The notes under the pieces: model-generated | Database searches by the model: none | The model's input: the letters and a program-made list of their open reading frames with translations, nothing else | Told to the model about the DNA's origin: nothing | Shown here: positions 51,081 through 61,610 of the stretch, one piece after another | How positions within the stretch are numbered: the first letter of the stretch is position 1 | Layout of the letters: every line of letters starts with the position of its first letter | Source: Sphingorhabdus sp. EL138 | GTDB lineage: Bacteria; Pseudomonadota; Alphaproteobacteria; Sphingomonadales; Sphingomonadaceae | NCBI RefSeq assembly: GCF_945862485.1 | Contig: NZ_CAMAYF010000007.1 | Span: 26,573 to 90,572, forward strand | Direction: 5' to 3' | Length of the DNA: 64,000 nucleotides | Position numbers and translations under genes: made by a program

Positions 51081-53846
51081 TTACCCACCAACAACATTCG
51101 CACACCGACCACAAAGCGCGCCGTCGTCAACCACTTCCGGCAAATGTCGCCAGCAACGACCGCATTTGTGGTTTGCGGTCTTAACTGCGCCTTCTTCTCC
51201 GCCAGGATGCACTGCCGACACGATAAATATTTCGGCTAGGTCGATTTCGCCGGGATCACCGGGATAGTTGTATTCGACTTCCAGACTTGAGCCAATTTCC
51301 TTGTTACGTCGCATAGGTTCGATAAGCTCGTTTGCCACCATACGCTCCGCTCTGATGCGATCCCAATTTTCGGCCAAATTTGTATCAATCCAACCAGCAT
51401 GAACATCGGGCCATTCCGAAAAATGCACGCTGTCCGCATCAGGAGAACGCGTCTGCCAAACTTCTTCGCTAGTGAATACAAGCACGGGCGCCGCATAGCG
51501 CACGAGCGCGTGGAACAGCGTGTCGAGTACCGTGCGATAGGCCATCCGCTTCGGATCAGTCGCGGCATCGCAATAGAGGCAATCCTTGCGGATATCGAAG
51601 AAGAAGGCCGACAGGTCTTCATTGCAAAACTCGGTCAGCGAGCGGACATAAGTGTTAAAGTCAAAGTCATTGACCGCCGTCTTCAACTTCGCGTCCATAT
51701 CAGCGAGCAGATGATGCATATAACGCTCCAGCTCTGGCATAGCGGCCACGGCAACCTTTTCCGCATCCGAGAAACCGTCGAGCGCGCCAAGCAAATAGCG
51801 GAAGGTGTTGCGCAATTTGCGATATTGGTCGGACACGCCAGCAAGGATTTCCTTGCCAATGCGATGATCCTCGGTGAAGTCCACGGTCAACGCCCATAGG
51901 CGCAAAATATCTGCGCCATTATCACGCATCAGGTCCAACGGGTTGATGGTGTTGCCCAGCGACTTGGACATTTTCATGCCCTTTTGGTCCATGGTAAAAC
52001 CATGCGTTAGCACGGCATTATAGGGCGCACGGCCTCGCGTGCCGCAACTTTGCAGCAAGGACGATTGGAACCAACCACGATGTTGGTCGCTGCCTTCCAG
52101 ATAGAGATCCGCAGGCCATTGCAGGTCAGGCCAACGTCCACTTTCAAGCACAAATGCATGGGTGCAACCCGAATCGAACCATACGTCCAAAATATCGGTG
52201 ACGCGCTCATAATCGGCCAAGGCATAATCGCTACCTAAATATGCCTGCGCGCGTTCATCGGACCAGGCATCGACGCCCATTTCACGTACGCCCGCGATGA
52301 TGCGTGCGTTAACACCCGCGTCGCAGAGATATTGGCCGGACTTGCGATCCACAAAAAGCGTGATCGGCACGCCCCATGCGCGCTGGCGACTGAGCACCCA
52401 ATCGGGGCGGCCTTCGACCATGGCGGTGATGCGATTCTGGCCCTTTTCCGGAACCCAACGGGTTTTGGAAATCGCCGTCATTGCCTTTTCGCGCAACGTG
52501 CCATCGGCCGACGCCTTGTCCATCGGCACAAACCATTGCGGGGTGCAGCGATAAATGACCTTCGCTTTTGACCGCCAGCTATGCGGATAGCTATGCTTAT
52601 AATCCGCAGACGCGGCGAGCAGTCCACCAGCTTCGTGCAAAGCCGCGCAGATGGAGCCGTCAGGTGCGTTGAACTTGGGGTTGATGACGCTGCCCTCACC
52701 GCCGAGCCAGAGCCAGTCGGCGCGATATTTGCCATCGCCCTCAACCGCGAACACCGGTTCAATGCCATTAGCCTTACACAGGTCAAAGTCATCCTCGCCA
52801 TGGTCAGGCGCCATATGGACGAGGCCGGTGCCGCTGTCGGTCGTGACGAAATCGCCCGCGAGCATTGGCCGTGGCTTCGCAAAGAAACCGCCGAGCGCGT
52901 GCATCGGATGACGAACCATGGTTCCGGCTAGGTCCGAGCCTTTGATGGCCTTAAGTGGAACCAACTCATCACCCAGACGTGCTCCGAATGCTCCCAAGAG
53001 CTCCAACCCAACAATATACTGGCGACCTTCATCTTGGCGTTTACGGCAAAGCCGATACTCAACATCCGGCCCATAAGCGATCGCCTGATTGACTGGAATC
53101 GTCCAAGGCGTCGTTGTCCAAATCACCGCATGCGCGCCAACCAACTCCGCAATCGGGCTCTCAACAATCTCAAACGCCACATCGATCTGCGTCGATGTGA
53201 TATCCTCATACTCAATCTCAGCTTCGGCCAACGCCGTCTTCTCAACGGGCGACCACATAACGGGCTTCGCGCCGCGATAGAGTTGACCGCTTTCGGCAAA
53301 TTTCAACAGCTCCGAAACAATCGTTGCTTCGGCCTGAAAATCCATCGTCAGATAGGGATGATCCCAATCGGCATTGATGCCCAAACGCTTCAATTGCTCG
53401 CGCTGTGTATCGACCCAATTTTGCGCATAGGCCCGGCATTCGGCACGGAATTCGACAGCGGGGACTTCGTCCTTGTTAAGCTTTTTCTTGCGATATTGCT
53501 CCTCAACCTTCCATTCAATGGGCAGGCCATGGCAATCCCAACCGGGCACATAAGGCGCGTCTTTGCCCAACAATGTCTGTGTGCGGACAACCATGTCTTT
53601 CAGGATATGGTTCAGCGCATGACCGATATGCATGTCACCATTGGCATAAGGCGGGCCATCATGCAGGATGAACTTCTCCCGCCCACGGCGGCGATTGCGC
53701 AATTCTGCGTAGAAATCCTGCTCTTGCCAGCGCGCGAGTATTCCGGGCTCCTTCTGCGGAAGGCCAGCCTTCATCGGAAAGTCGGTTTTGGGCAAGAAGA
53801 CGCTATCGCGATAGTCTTGTTTCGGTGTGTCAGGAGTTTCGGTCAT
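51081..53846 (-). CDS. ileS: Isoleucyl-tRNA synthetase
   Basis: This 921-residue class I synthetase has HIGH (PYANGDMHIGHALN), KMSKS (KGMKMSKSLGNT), the editing domain and a C-terminal zinc finger (HKCGRCWRHLPEV, LCGRCANVV). I start at ATG 53846 (MTETPDTPK). ribF lies upstream on the same strand. Confidence 0.97.
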   Translation of the reverse strand: MTETPDTPKQDYRDSVFLPKTDFPMKAGLPQKEPGILARWQEQDFYAELRNRRRGREKFILHDGPPYANGDMHIGHALNHILKDMVVRTQTLLGKDAPYVPGWDCHGLPIEWKVEEQYRKKKLNKDEVPAVEFRAECRAYAQNWVDTQREQLKRLGINADWDHPYLTMDFQAEATIVSELLKFAESGQLYRGAKPVMWSPVEKTALAEAEIEYEDITSTQIDVAFEIVESPIAELVGAHAVIWTTTPWTIPVNQAIAYGPDVEYRLCRKRQDEGRQYIVGLELLGAFGARLGDELVPLKAIKGSDLAGTMVRHPMHALGGFFAKPRPMLAGDFVTTDSGTGLVHMAPDHGEDDFDLCKANGIEPVFAVEGDGKYRADWLWLGGEGSVINPKFNAPDGSICAALHEAGGLLAASADYKHSYPHSWRSKAKVIYRCTPQWFVPMDKASADGTLREKAMTAISKTRWVPEKGQNRITAMVEGRPDWVLSRQRAWGVPITLFVDRKSGQYLCDAGVNARIIAGVREMGVDAWSDERAQAYLGSDYALADYERVTDILDVWFDSGCTHAFVLESGRWPDLQWPADLYLEGSDQHRGWFQSSLLQSCGTRGRAPYNAVLTHGFTMDQKGMKMSKSLGNTINPLDLMRDNGADILRLWALTVDFTEDHRIGKEILAGVSDQYRKLRNTFRYLLGALDGFSDAEKVAVAAMPELERYMHHLLADMDAKLKTAVNDFDFNTYVRSLTEFCNEDLSAFFFDIRKDCLYCDAATDPKRMAYRTVLDTLFHALVRYAAPVLVFTSEEVWQTRSPDADSVHFSEWPDVHAGWIDTNLAENWDRIRAERMVANELIEPMRRNKEIGSSLEVEYNYPGDPGEIDLAEIFIVSAVHPGGEEGAVKTANHKCGRCWRHLPEVVDDGALCGRCANVVGG

Positions 53847-53937
53847 ATCGTGCGGGTGCTTAGGGGAGGTTGGCGCTTTAGACAACTATTTGAGCGCAAG
53901 GCTGCCGAACGAGTGGGTCACTCTGTTCCATTAAATC

Positions 53938-54867
53938 TCACGCCAAAATATCGCGCGCCTGATCACAATCCTTTGCCATCTGCGCCGTGAGCGCATCGAG
54001 GCTGTCAAATTTGGCCTCACCACGAATGAAGGCATGGAATTCAATTTCAATATTTTGGCCATAAAGATCTTCGGCAAAGTCAAAGAAATGCGGCTCCAGC
54101 AATTCTTTGGGTGGGTCAAAGGTTGGACGGATGCCAAGATTTGCCGCGCCGTTCAAAACGCGTCCATCGGGCAAGCGGCCCTTCACCGCATAAATGCCGT
54201 ACCGCGGACGCAGATAATAGCCCATGTCGATATTGGCAGTGGGAAAACCCAGAAGTCGGCCGTTTTTGTCACCATGCTGGACAATGCCTGCTACCGTAAA
54301 GGGCCGCGTCAGCAGAGCTGTGGCAGTTACGCAGTCGCCGTCTTGTAATGCCGTGCGGATACGGCTTGAAGAGATAACACCTGCATCATCGACCACTGGG
54401 CCCATTGCTGTGGAGGATAAACTATGCGCGCCGCCAATATCGCGCAGCACATCGATATTGCCGCCACGCGCTTTGCCAAAGGTGAAGTCTTCGCCCGTGA
54501 CAACAGCGGAAAAACCAAGTCGCTCAATGAGCAATTTGACGATGAAATCTTCGGCGCTGGTCGCCGCCAGTTCAGCATCAAAATCAAACACCAGCATTGC
54601 ATCGGCGCCCGCATCTTCAAAAAGCCGCTGCCGTTGATCCAATGTGGTCAGCCGGAACCAAGGTGACTGCGGCGCGAAAAAACGCACAGGGTGCGGGTCA
54701 AAGGTCGCGATGATAGCTGGGCGGCCTGCCGCCTTCGCCTGCGCGATTGCTTCGCCTGCGACTGCCTGATGCCCTAGATGGAAGCCATCAAAATTGCCCA
54801 AGGCAACGACGCCTCCACGCAAGGCGTCAGGCATCCGGTCCTTGGCGGAAAGGCGAGGAATCATCAT
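53938..54867 (-). CDS. ribF: Bifunctional riboflavin kinase/FAD synthetase
   Basis: The 309-residue enzyme has an N-terminal FMN adenylyltransferase domain (ALGNFDGFHLGHQAV; the site for FAD formation) and a C-terminal flavokinase domain (LLGFPTANIDMGYYLRPRYGIYAV). It makes FMN and FAD. The start overlaps the M19 dipeptidase gene stop by 4 nt; ileS follows. Confidence 0.95.
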   Translation of the reverse strand: MMIPRLSAKDRMPDALRGGVVALGNFDGFHLGHQAVAGEAIAQAKAAGRPAIIATFDPHPVRFFAPQSPWFRLTTLDQRQRLFEDAGADAMLVFDFDAELAATSAEDFIVKLLIERLGFSAVVTGEDFTFGKARGGNIDVLRDIGGAHSLSSTAMGPVVDDAGVISSSRIRTALQDGDCVTATALLTRPFTVAGIVQHGDKNGRLLGFPTANIDMGYYLRPRYGIYAVKGRLPDGRVLNGAANLGIRPTFDPPKELLEPHFFDFAEDLYGQNIEIEFHAFIRGEAKFDSLDALTAQMAKDCDQARDILA

Positions 54868-56042
54868 TGGGCACTTGCCCTTGGCACCAAGCCAGCGCGG
54901 ATAACACGCAGGGCATTTTCACCCATAACGGCCCGGATTTCGGCTGGCGTGAAACCTTCGTCCATCAAGGCTTGCGTGACCTGAACCAATTGCGAGGTGT
55001 CGAACCGCACGGTGGTCGCGCCGTCATAATCCGATCCCAAGGCGACATGTTCTATGCCCACCAGATCGCGGACATGCTTCATCGCCTTTGCGGCCGCGCG
55101 CGGGCTGGTGTCGCACAAGGCGCCATCCCAATAGCCAATGCCAATGACGCCGCCCGTTTTGGCGACTCCGCGCACTTCATCATCGGTTAGGTTGCGATTG
55201 ACCTTACAGGTCGCCTGCACGCCGCCATGGCTGGAAACGACTGGGCGCGTGGCCATCGCCAGCACTTCTGCGACGCCCGTGTGCGACAAATGGGCGATGT
55301 CGATGATCATGCCCTTCGCTTCCATCCGCTTAACAATATCGCGGCCAAAGGGGGTCAATCCGCCTTTTTTCAGGCCATGCATCGAACCAGCCAGTTCATT
55401 GTCAAAGAAATGGGTCAAGCCAGCCATGCGGAAACCAGCGTCATACAACCGGTCCAGATTGGCCGCCTTCCCTTCTAGATTCTGGAGGCCTTCAATGGTC
55501 AGCATAGCGCCCACAGCGGGCTTATCTTTCTGCCGCGCGGATAGTAACGCGTCCAGCTGGACTGCCGTATCAACTGCCTTGATCGCGCCGTTCGATCCCG
55601 CAACCGCCGCATCACGCTTTTGTGCATGGTATAGCGAGCGCTCGGCCAATGAGCTCCACGTCTTCAAGGGTTGCAGCTGCGCGATGGTCAATAAAGTGAT
55701 ATTGTCGGTATCGGCTCCATTACCATCATAATTCTGGTTCTTAGGTGTCTTTGTCACCGACGAAAACAATTGCAGCGCGACATTGCCTGTTTGCAAGCGC
55801 GGCAAATCCATGTGGCCGCGCGAGACACTGTCGTTTAGGTCGCGGTTCCACATCAAGGTATCACTATGCAGGTCAACAATTTGCAGCGTCTTATGCAAAG
55901 CCTTGGCTTCGTCGCTGACGGCGATCAGCGGCTTGCCTTCAATCTGGTTCATCGACCCTTCGACATAACCCGGAGCAAAGCCGAAAAAGCCAAGAGCAGC
56001 AGCGGCAATCAACGTCGCCGGTATCCAGATTCTCTTTCGCAT
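54864..56042 (-). CDS. Exported M19 membrane dipeptidase
   Basis: This 392-residue protein has an N-terminal membrane segment (IPATLIAAAALGFFGFAPGY) and the peptidase M19 metal sites HSDTLMWNRD, EGLQNLEG, DIAHLSHTG and VVSSHGGV, plus GSDYDGATT. It cleaves dipeptides in the periplasm, perhaps in peptidoglycan turnover. It overlaps ribF by ATGA and follows folA by 23 nt. Confidence 0.9.
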   Translation of the reverse strand: MRKRIWIPATLIAAAALGFFGFAPGYVEGSMNQIEGKPLIAVSDEAKALHKTLQIVDLHSDTLMWNRDLNDSVSRGHMDLPRLQTGNVALQLFSSVTKTPKNQNYDGNGADTDNITLLTIAQLQPLKTWSSLAERSLYHAQKRDAAVAGSNGAIKAVDTAVQLDALLSARQKDKPAVGAMLTIEGLQNLEGKAANLDRLYDAGFRMAGLTHFFDNELAGSMHGLKKGGLTPFGRDIVKRMEAKGMIIDIAHLSHTGVAEVLAMATRPVVSSHGGVQATCKVNRNLTDDEVRGVAKTGGVIGIGYWDGALCDTSPRAAAKAMKHVRDLVGIEHVALGSDYDGATTVRFDTSQLVQVTQALMDEGFTPAEIRAVMGENALRVIRAGLVPRASAQ

Positions 56043-56065
56043 AATCCCCCCTATGACGCGGACTT

Positions 56066-56563
56066 TTAGGTCGCGACCCGCCGCAACAACGTTACAAAAT
56101 CATAGGCCGGAGCGCCGCCTTGCGCTGCATGGCTCTCCCGTGCAATTTCTTGCCAGACCGACATGTCAAACGCAGGGACGGTCGCATCACCATCGGGACT
56201 GGCCGTGATTTCGGTGAGCTCAACGCGGTCCGCCAGCGGCAGGAACAGGCTGTAGATTTCGGCCCCACCGATGACGCAGACATGCGGTCCATTGGCGCGC
56301 TTCAATGCTTCCTCGACCGAATGCACAACTTCAGCGCCCTCTTCTTCCCAATCATGGTCGCGGGTCAGAACGATATGGCGACGGCCCTCCAGCAAGCCCG
56401 GCAGGCTATCAAAGGTCTTGCGTCCCATGATCATAGGGCGCCCCTTGGTCACTTGCTTGAAATGACGCAAGTCGGCGGGAATATGCCATGGCATGCCGCC
56501 ATCCTTCCCGATTGTTCCATTGGCAGCGCGGGCGAGGACAAGAACGATTTCGGGATGATTCAT
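56066..56563 (-). CDS. folA: Dihydrofolate reductase
   Basis: The 165-residue enzyme reduces dihydrofolate with NADPH. Visible segments: VLVLARAANGTIGKDGGMPWHIPAD (active-site acidic Asp region) and RPMIMGRKTFDSL, then IGGAEIYSLFLPL. It sits in a nucleotide-metabolism run with purE and purK upstream. Confidence 0.96.
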   Translation of the reverse strand: MNHPEIVLVLARAANGTIGKDGGMPWHIPADLRHFKQVTKGRPMIMGRKTFDSLPGLLEGRRHIVLTRDHDWEEEGAEVVHSVEEALKRANGPHVCVIGGAEIYSLFLPLADRVELTEITASPDGDATVPAFDMSVWQEIARESHAAQGGAPAYDFVTLLRRVAT

Positions 56564-56587
56564 ACGCTTCGTCTTGCCGACTTTTTC

Positions 56588-57658
56588 TCACCTATACAAG
56601 CGGGTGACATGTCCTATTTTTCGGCCAGGTCGTGCTTCGGCCTTGCCATAAAGATGCAGATGCGCCGCAGGGTCGACCAAAATCTGTTCAAAGCGATCGC
56701 CATCGGCGCCAATCAGATTTTCCATTTCCACGCGCGCAGCAATCTTTTCGGTGGCTCCAAGCGGGAGCCCGCAAATGGCCCGAATATGGTTCTCAAACTG
56801 GCTAGTGGCCGCGCCTTCGATGGTCCAATGTCCGCTATTGTGCACGCGGGGCGCGATTTCGTTGAACAAGGGACCCGTCGTACTGGCAAAAAATTCGGCG
56901 GTAAAGACGCCGACATAATCCAGCGCCGATGCGACCGCCGCAGCCATATCACGCGCCGCTTGCTGCTGGCTTTCAACCAATGGCCCAGACGGCAGTGTCG
57001 ATTTCGCAAGGATACCGCCGATATGCAGATTTTGCGAACTATCCCAAAAACGAATTTCACCATCTTGGCCGCGCGTTAAAATGACCGAAAATTCCGCATC
57101 AAACGACACCATGGCTTCGGCGATGAGCGGCTGTCCGCCGGTACGTTCCCACGCGCCTGCTATGTCACCATCGTGGGTGATCCGCGACTGCCCCTTGCCG
57201 TCATAGCCCATCCGGATTGTTTTGAGGATACATGGAATACCAACGGCCGCAATGGCCGCGGGTACAGCGCTTTCGTCCTGCGCCACCGCAAACTCCCCGG
57301 TTTTCCCACCAAGGGCGCGTACGAACTGTTTTTCGGCGGCGCGATCCTGCGCCACTTCCAGGGCCTTAAGCGGCGGGTAGACCGGAACAAGGCCCGTGAT
57401 CGATTGGAGCGGCGTAACGGGCACATTTTCAAATTCGAAGGTGACAACATCGCACGCGTCCGCAAACGCCTTCAGCGCCGCCAGATCATCATATTCAGCA
57501 ACTGTATGAGCGGCTGCGACGTCGAAGGCCACATTGTCCCCCGGCGGCGAATAGATATGGCAACGATAACCCAATTGCGCAGCGGCAGTCGCCAGCATGC
57601 GGCCAAGCTGACCACCGCCCAATATGCCAATCGTCGATCCGGGGGGTAATGCCGCCAT
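56588..57658 (-). CDS. purK: N5-carboxyaminoimidazole ribonucleotide synthase
   Basis: This 356-residue ATP-grasp enzyme carboxylates AIR. It has GILGGGQLGRMLATAA at the N-terminus, MGYDGKGQSRI, and the C-terminal EIAPRVHNSGHWT. purE lies 10 nt upstream. Confidence 0.96.
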   Translation of the reverse strand: MAALPPGSTIGILGGGQLGRMLATAAAQLGYRCHIYSPPGDNVAFDVAAAHTVAEYDDLAALKAFADACDVVTFEFENVPVTPLQSITGLVPVYPPLKALEVAQDRAAEKQFVRALGGKTGEFAVAQDESAVPAAIAAVGIPCILKTIRMGYDGKGQSRITHDGDIAGAWERTGGQPLIAEAMVSFDAEFSVILTRGQDGEIRFWDSSQNLHIGGILAKSTLPSGPLVESQQQAARDMAAAVASALDYVGVFTAEFFASTTGPLFNEIAPRVHNSGHWTIEGAATSQFENHIRAICGLPLGATEKIAARVEMENLIGADGDRFEQILVDPAAHLHLYGKAEARPGRKIGHVTRLYR

Positions 57659-57667
57659 AAATACGCC

Positions 57668-58156
57668 TTATTCGGGCGTTTCGGCGACCGAAGCCGTCTG
57701 TGCCGCGCGCCAGGCGTCCAACCGTTCGGCGAGCGCGGCGTCTTCATTCGCCAGCATTGCCGCCGCCAAAAGCGCCGCGTTTGTTGCGCCCGCTTTGCCG
57801 ATTGCCAATGTGCCAACCGGAATGCCAGCGGGCATTTGCACGATGGATAAAAGGCTATCCATGCCGTCCAGCGCCTTGGACTGCACGGGTACGCCCAGCA
57901 CGGGCAGACGCGTCATTGACGCTGCCATGCCCGGCAAATGCGCCGCGCCGCCTGCGCCAGCGATAATACATTTCAGGCCCCGGCCAGCTGCACCTTTGGC
58001 ATAATCATAAAGACGTTCGGGCGTGCGGTGCGCGGACACCACTTTGCATTCATGGGGAATGTGCAGCGCGGCAAGTGTCGCCGAGGCCTCTCGCATCGTT
58101 TCCCAATCCGAACGGCTTCCCATGATGATGCCAATGATCGGCGCTGCGTCGGTCAT
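57668..58156 (-). CDS. purE: N5-CAIR mutase
   Basis: The 162-residue enzyme has [23 protein letters not shown] and [13 protein letters not shown], forming the CAIR-binding site. It pairs with purK in purine synthesis. The gap to gpmA upstream is about 100 nt. Confidence 0.96.
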   Translation of the reverse strand: MTDAAPIIGIIMGSRSDWETMREASATLAALHIPHECKVVSAHRTPERLYDYAKGAAGRGLKCIIAGAGGAAHLPGMAASMTRLPVLGVPVQSKALDGMDSLLSIVQMPAGIPVGTLAIGKAGATNAALLAAAMLANEDAALAERLDAWRAAQTASVAETPE

Positions 58157-58259
58157 ATGTCACTCCCCTGACAAGTTCGATGGCAATGGCCTTAGCCTTG
58201 TGGTGCAAAAGGCGCAATCCAGCAACACGACGTTAAACGCCCGCGTTCGTGAAGAGAGC

Positions 58260-58943
58260 TTACCGCTCCGAAAGATAATAATATTCGCCGTTCAGATGGT
58301 CGTCCAATTCATATATGATTGGCTGACCCGTGGGGATTTCCAAGCCGTTAATATCGGCATCGGAAATACCCGACAGATGCTTAACGAGCGCGCGCAGGCT
58401 ATTGCCGTGCGCCGAAATTAAAACGGTTTTTCCGGCCTGTAACTCAGGCACAATCGCGCTTTCCCAATAAGGCAGCACACGGTTGATGGTGTCTTTCAGG
58501 CTTTCAGACGCCGGAATAGTGATACCGGCATAACGCGGATCAGACGACAGGTCATATGGCGACCCTATCGCAAGCGGCGGCGGCGGAATGTCGAAGCTGC
58601 GGCGCCAGATCTTCACCTGATCTTCGCCATGCTTTGCCGCTGTCTCTGCCTTATCCAAGCCCGTTAGCCCGCCATAATGCCTTTCGTTCAACTGCCAATT
58701 TTTGGTTACCGGAACCCACAAACGCCCCATCGCCTCAAGCGACAGATTGAGCGTCTTGATGGCCCGCGTCTGCACGCTGGTAAAGGCGGTATCAGGCGCG
58801 ATGCCCTTTTCCTTCATCAACACGCCCGCTGCCCACGCCTCAGCCGCACCTTTTTCAGTGACATCCACATCCCACCAGCCGGTAAAGCGGTTTTCAAGGT
58901 TCCACTGGGATTGTCCGTGGCGAATGAGGATGAGTTTTGGCAT
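58260..58943 (-). CDS. gpmA: 2,3-bisphosphoglycerate-dependent phosphoglycerate mutase
   Basis: The 227-residue enzyme has the phosphohistidine motif [18 protein letters not shown], the [15 protein letters not shown] segment, and [14 protein letters not shown]. It interconverts 3- and 2-phosphoglycerate in glycolysis. Length fits the dPGM family. Confidence 0.95.
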   Translation of the reverse strand: MPKLILIRHGQSQWNLENRFTGWWDVDVTEKGAAEAWAAGVLMKEKGIAPDTAFTSVQTRAIKTLNLSLEAMGRLWVPVTKNWQLNERHYGGLTGLDKAETAAKHGEDQVKIWRRSFDIPPPPLAIGSPYDLSSDPRYAGITIPASESLKDTINRVLPYWESAIVPELQAGKTVLISAHGNSLRALVKHLSGISDADINGLEIPTGQPIIYELDDHLNGEYYYLSER

Positions 58944-58985
58944 GGGAGTTCCTTCGTTGTTTGCCCGCGCACTAACGCAAGTTGG

Positions 58986-59441
58986 TCAAATCGCCAAGGT
59001 CATGAAACGGCTAAACGGGTCTTCGACATAATTGGCAAAGGGTGGACAAATTTGAAAGCCGTGCGCTTCATAGAGCGCCAGCGCCGGAACGAAGGCCTCC
59101 GAAGAACCGGTCTCCAGACACAGTCGTCGATATTCCCGCTCGCGCGCCTCAGATATGATATGTGTCAGCATCATCGCGCCCGCGCCTTTGCGCAGATGGT
59201 CTGCGTGGGTCCGCATCGACTTAATCTCGCCATGATCGGCCTCAAGTTCCTTGAGCGCGCCACAGCCGGCAAGGCTATCGCCGTCCCAGATCGACCAGAA
59301 GGTGACATCCGGCGCATTCAGCCCCTCGAAATCTAGAAAATGGCAGCTCCCGGGCGGCGAGCTCGCCAACATCCCGGCAAAATGCGTTTCGAGAAGTGCC
59401 CTGATTTCAGGGCCAGTGAGGTTGTCTTTTATGATGTGCAT
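58986..59441 (-). CDS. GNAT family N-acetyltransferase
   Basis: The 151-residue GNAT has the acetyl-CoA-binding segment MRTHADHLRKGAGAMMLTHII (Gln/Arg-x-x-Gly-x-Gly/Ala-like), and SLCLETGSSEAF-type helix RLCLETGSSEAFVPAL. Likely acetylates a small amine; substrate unknown. It is 9 nt after the M14 peptidase gene. Confidence 0.87.
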   Translation of the reverse strand: MHIIKDNLTGPEIRALLETHFAGMLASSPPGSCHFLDFEGLNAPDVTFWSIWDGDSLAGCGALKELEADHGEIKSMRTHADHLRKGAGAMMLTHIISEAREREYRRLCLETGSSEAFVPALALYEAHGFQICPPFANYVEDPFSRFMTLAI

Positions 59442-59450
59442 TGAGACTGC

Positions 59451-60587
59451 TCAAACCATCTCCGCAAGGGTCGCGAGACATTCGCGGGCCAGCAAGCGGC
59501 AGCGCTCAGGTGACCAGCCTTGGTCGGGGTCATTACCTTGGGCGGTGTCTTTATATGGCATTTCCAACGTCATGGAAACGCATTGGTGCGAGGGGCCAAA
59601 TCGTTCCGCCAATTGGTTCGTCGACATCGACAGATTGGCTTTGCCAGGACCAGCCTTGGTATAGCCCAGCGCCGTCTGGAAATCGGGTGTGCGCGCCGAA
59701 AGACGGTTGATGAAGGCGTTATACCGATCACCCTGATCATCAGTCCATGAAGGAATGCCTTCAAAACCAGCCATAAACGCTGCGGGAATCGCTTCGTCGC
59801 CATGCACATCAATGGCCCAATGCACGCCGGATTCATCCATAGCGTTGCGAATGGCCAACACTTCGGGGCTGCGTTCTGCCGACGGTTCTGCCCATTCGCG
59901 GTTCAGGTTGACCCCCAGATAATTGGTCCGCAAATGCCCCCGGCAGCTTCCATCTGGATTGCAATTGGGCACAATATAAAAGTGGCATTTTTCAAGCAGC
60001 ACGCGGGTGTGCGGATCACTCAGGTCGGTGAGCATGTCGATGGCACCTTCCATCCAATATTCCGCCTGAGTCTCGCCGGGATGCTGCCGCCCATATAGCC
60101 AGATCTGCGTGTCTCCATTGCCCATTTCGAGGCAATCAATCGGCTGGCCTTCAATGCTGTGGCCGAGGCAGCGATAACTTACGCCTTCCAGCGATGCTGT
60201 CTCCGCAATCAGGTCATGGTGCCGTTCCATGCTATAAGGCGCGAAATAGGCAAACCATGCAAGATCGCTTGCAGGGTTGTAACGGATGGTCAACGTGCCG
60301 CCGTCCTTGCCTTTGTCATAGGTCGTATCGGCGCGTCCCCAATAATCGCGGTCTTCAGATACGCACGCGCGATAATCGGGCCAGCCACCGGGATAGGCGC
60401 TGCCTTCAAGTCCTGTAATCCGCAACTCCAGTTCTTCGCCTGCGGTACATACCACGCGGAAGTGGAACCATTGCGCGAATTCAGAATCCTTGTCCTTACG
60501 GATGCCTAGTGTCGCAACATGGCCATCGACGGCATGGACGATGATGTTGCCGCTATCGAACGCAGCGTTGATGTCAGTAATGGGCAT
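59451..60587 (-). CDS. M14-type zinc carboxypeptidase, cytosolic-carboxypeptidase-like
   Basis: The 378-residue protein has an N-terminal beta-rich domain ([35 protein letters not shown]) and a C-terminal M14 peptidase domain with zinc ligands in [13 protein letters not shown] and a later DVHGDEAIP. The N-terminal domain plus M14 is the arrangement of cytosolic carboxypeptidase (CCP-like) proteins. The substrate is unknown. I start at ATG 60587. Confidence 0.9.
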   Translation of the reverse strand: MPITDINAAFDSGNIIVHAVDGHVATLGIRKDKDSEFAQWFHFRVVCTAGEELELRITGLEGSAYPGGWPDYRACVSEDRDYWGRADTTYDKGKDGGTLTIRYNPASDLAWFAYFAPYSMERHHDLIAETASLEGVSYRCLGHSIEGQPIDCLEMGNGDTQIWLYGRQHPGETQAEYWMEGAIDMLTDLSDPHTRVLLEKCHFYIVPNCNPDGSCRGHLRTNYLGVNLNREWAEPSAERSPEVLAIRNAMDESGVHWAIDVHGDEAIPAAFMAGFEGIPSWTDDQGDRYNAFINRLSARTPDFQTALGYTKAGPGKANLSMSTNQLAERFGPSHQCVSMTLEMPYKDTAQGNDPDQGWSPERCRLLARECLATLAEMV

Positions 60588-60612
60588 TTTAGGTTCGCTT
60601 TCGCAATGAAGT

Positions 60613-61207
60613 TTATGGCACGCGGATAGTCTCACCCGACACGCCGGGGAAGTCCTTAAACAAAGCTTCTGCCAATTTTGATGCAGCGATGCCCGGCTGC
60701 GCCGCGGGTGATCCCGCTTTTGCGGATTGCACTGCCGTGCCTTCCCAAATCACCATCTGGTCGATGCGTCGGACAATGCGAACAGCCAAGCTGGATTGTA
60801 GCAGCGCCGCAGAACTGCTGCCCAGATTGAAACCAAGGCTAACGCCCACCCCCCGATCCATAGCTACCCGTCGACCCGCCGACGCCGACAGACACAGGCG
60901 CGCGGTTATCGTGGCGAATCACGGTTGCGCCAAAACGCACTTCGGCGATCACGTCCGAATTTCCGCTATGATCACCATATCCGATACGCTGCATTTCGCG
61001 CGCGACAGCCGCCAAATAAGGCGACCCCGCAAGAGACCGGTCCGAAACTGATTCGCCCACAAGTGCGGCAACAAAGCTTCCCGTGCCATAGGACACCCCT
61101 TCGGCAGCGCGGCTGAAGCGCGTAACCTCGACAGGTCCGGTTGGCATAATGCACGCGGTCAACACAGAGAGTGAGATAAGCGGCAAAATTCGGGTAATAA
61201 TCATCAT
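60613..61207 (-). pseudogene. DUF4136-like lipoprotein gene, frameshifted
   Basis: Two frames together make one protein. The 5' part (ATG 61207, lipobox VLTACIMP) runs to ...VGGSTGSYGSGGGR and stops; the 3' part resumes after VGVSLGFNLGSSSAALL and ends [12 protein letters not shown]. Removing one C from the C6 run (60849-60854) restores the reading GSYGSGVGVSLGF. Features include YLAAVAREMQRIGY and SDVIAEVRFGATVI, consistent with DUF4136 family. It may be a real mutation, a sequencing artefact at a homopolymer, or, less likely, a slip-read site. Confidence 0.75.
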
Positions 61208-61361
61208 GCAGTTATCCTTAGGCCTACCATATTGCATATAAAGCGATCTATGGGGGCTTAATCCGCAAAGACGGCCAATCACGCTTGACTTTCCACAGCC
61301 CGACCCATAGGAGCGCGCCTTCAATTCAAGCTTCTTGCATTTATTTAGACGGGTAAATCCG

Positions 61362-61487
61362 ATGAAAGTCGTTAATTCTCTGAAGTCGCTCAAAGGCCGC
61401 CATCGCGATAACCGCGTGATTCGTCGCCGTGGCCGCACTTATGTCATCAACAAGACCCAGCCACGCTTCAAGGCGCGCCAGGGCTAA
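61362..61487 (+). CDS. rpmJ: 50S ribosomal protein L36
   Basis: This 41-residue protein reads [17 protein letters not shown], then [24 protein letters not shown]. It lacks the zinc-binding Cys residues (C-minus type), normal in alphaproteobacteria. A weak ribosome-binding site (GACGGGT) precedes it. A strong terminator follows. Confidence 0.95.
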   Translation: MKVVNSLKSLKGRHRDNRVIRRRGRTYVINKTQPRFKARQG

Positions 61488-61531
61488 TTTGGCCCTGCCT
61501 GCGGAAAGCGGGCAGATGGTTCAGGCAAAAC

Positions 61532-61565
61532 GCCGCTCCGAATCTGATTCGCGGGCGGTTTTTTT
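61532..61565 (+). terminator. Terminator after rpmJ
   Basis: CCGC..CGAATC and GATTCG..GCGG form a stem after rpmJ, followed by TTTTTTT (61559-61565), an intrinsic terminator. Confidence 0.85.
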
Positions 61566-61610
61566 GCGCCTAAACCCCGGCTACATCCTTCCTGCAAAGA
61601 GGTGCAATGC

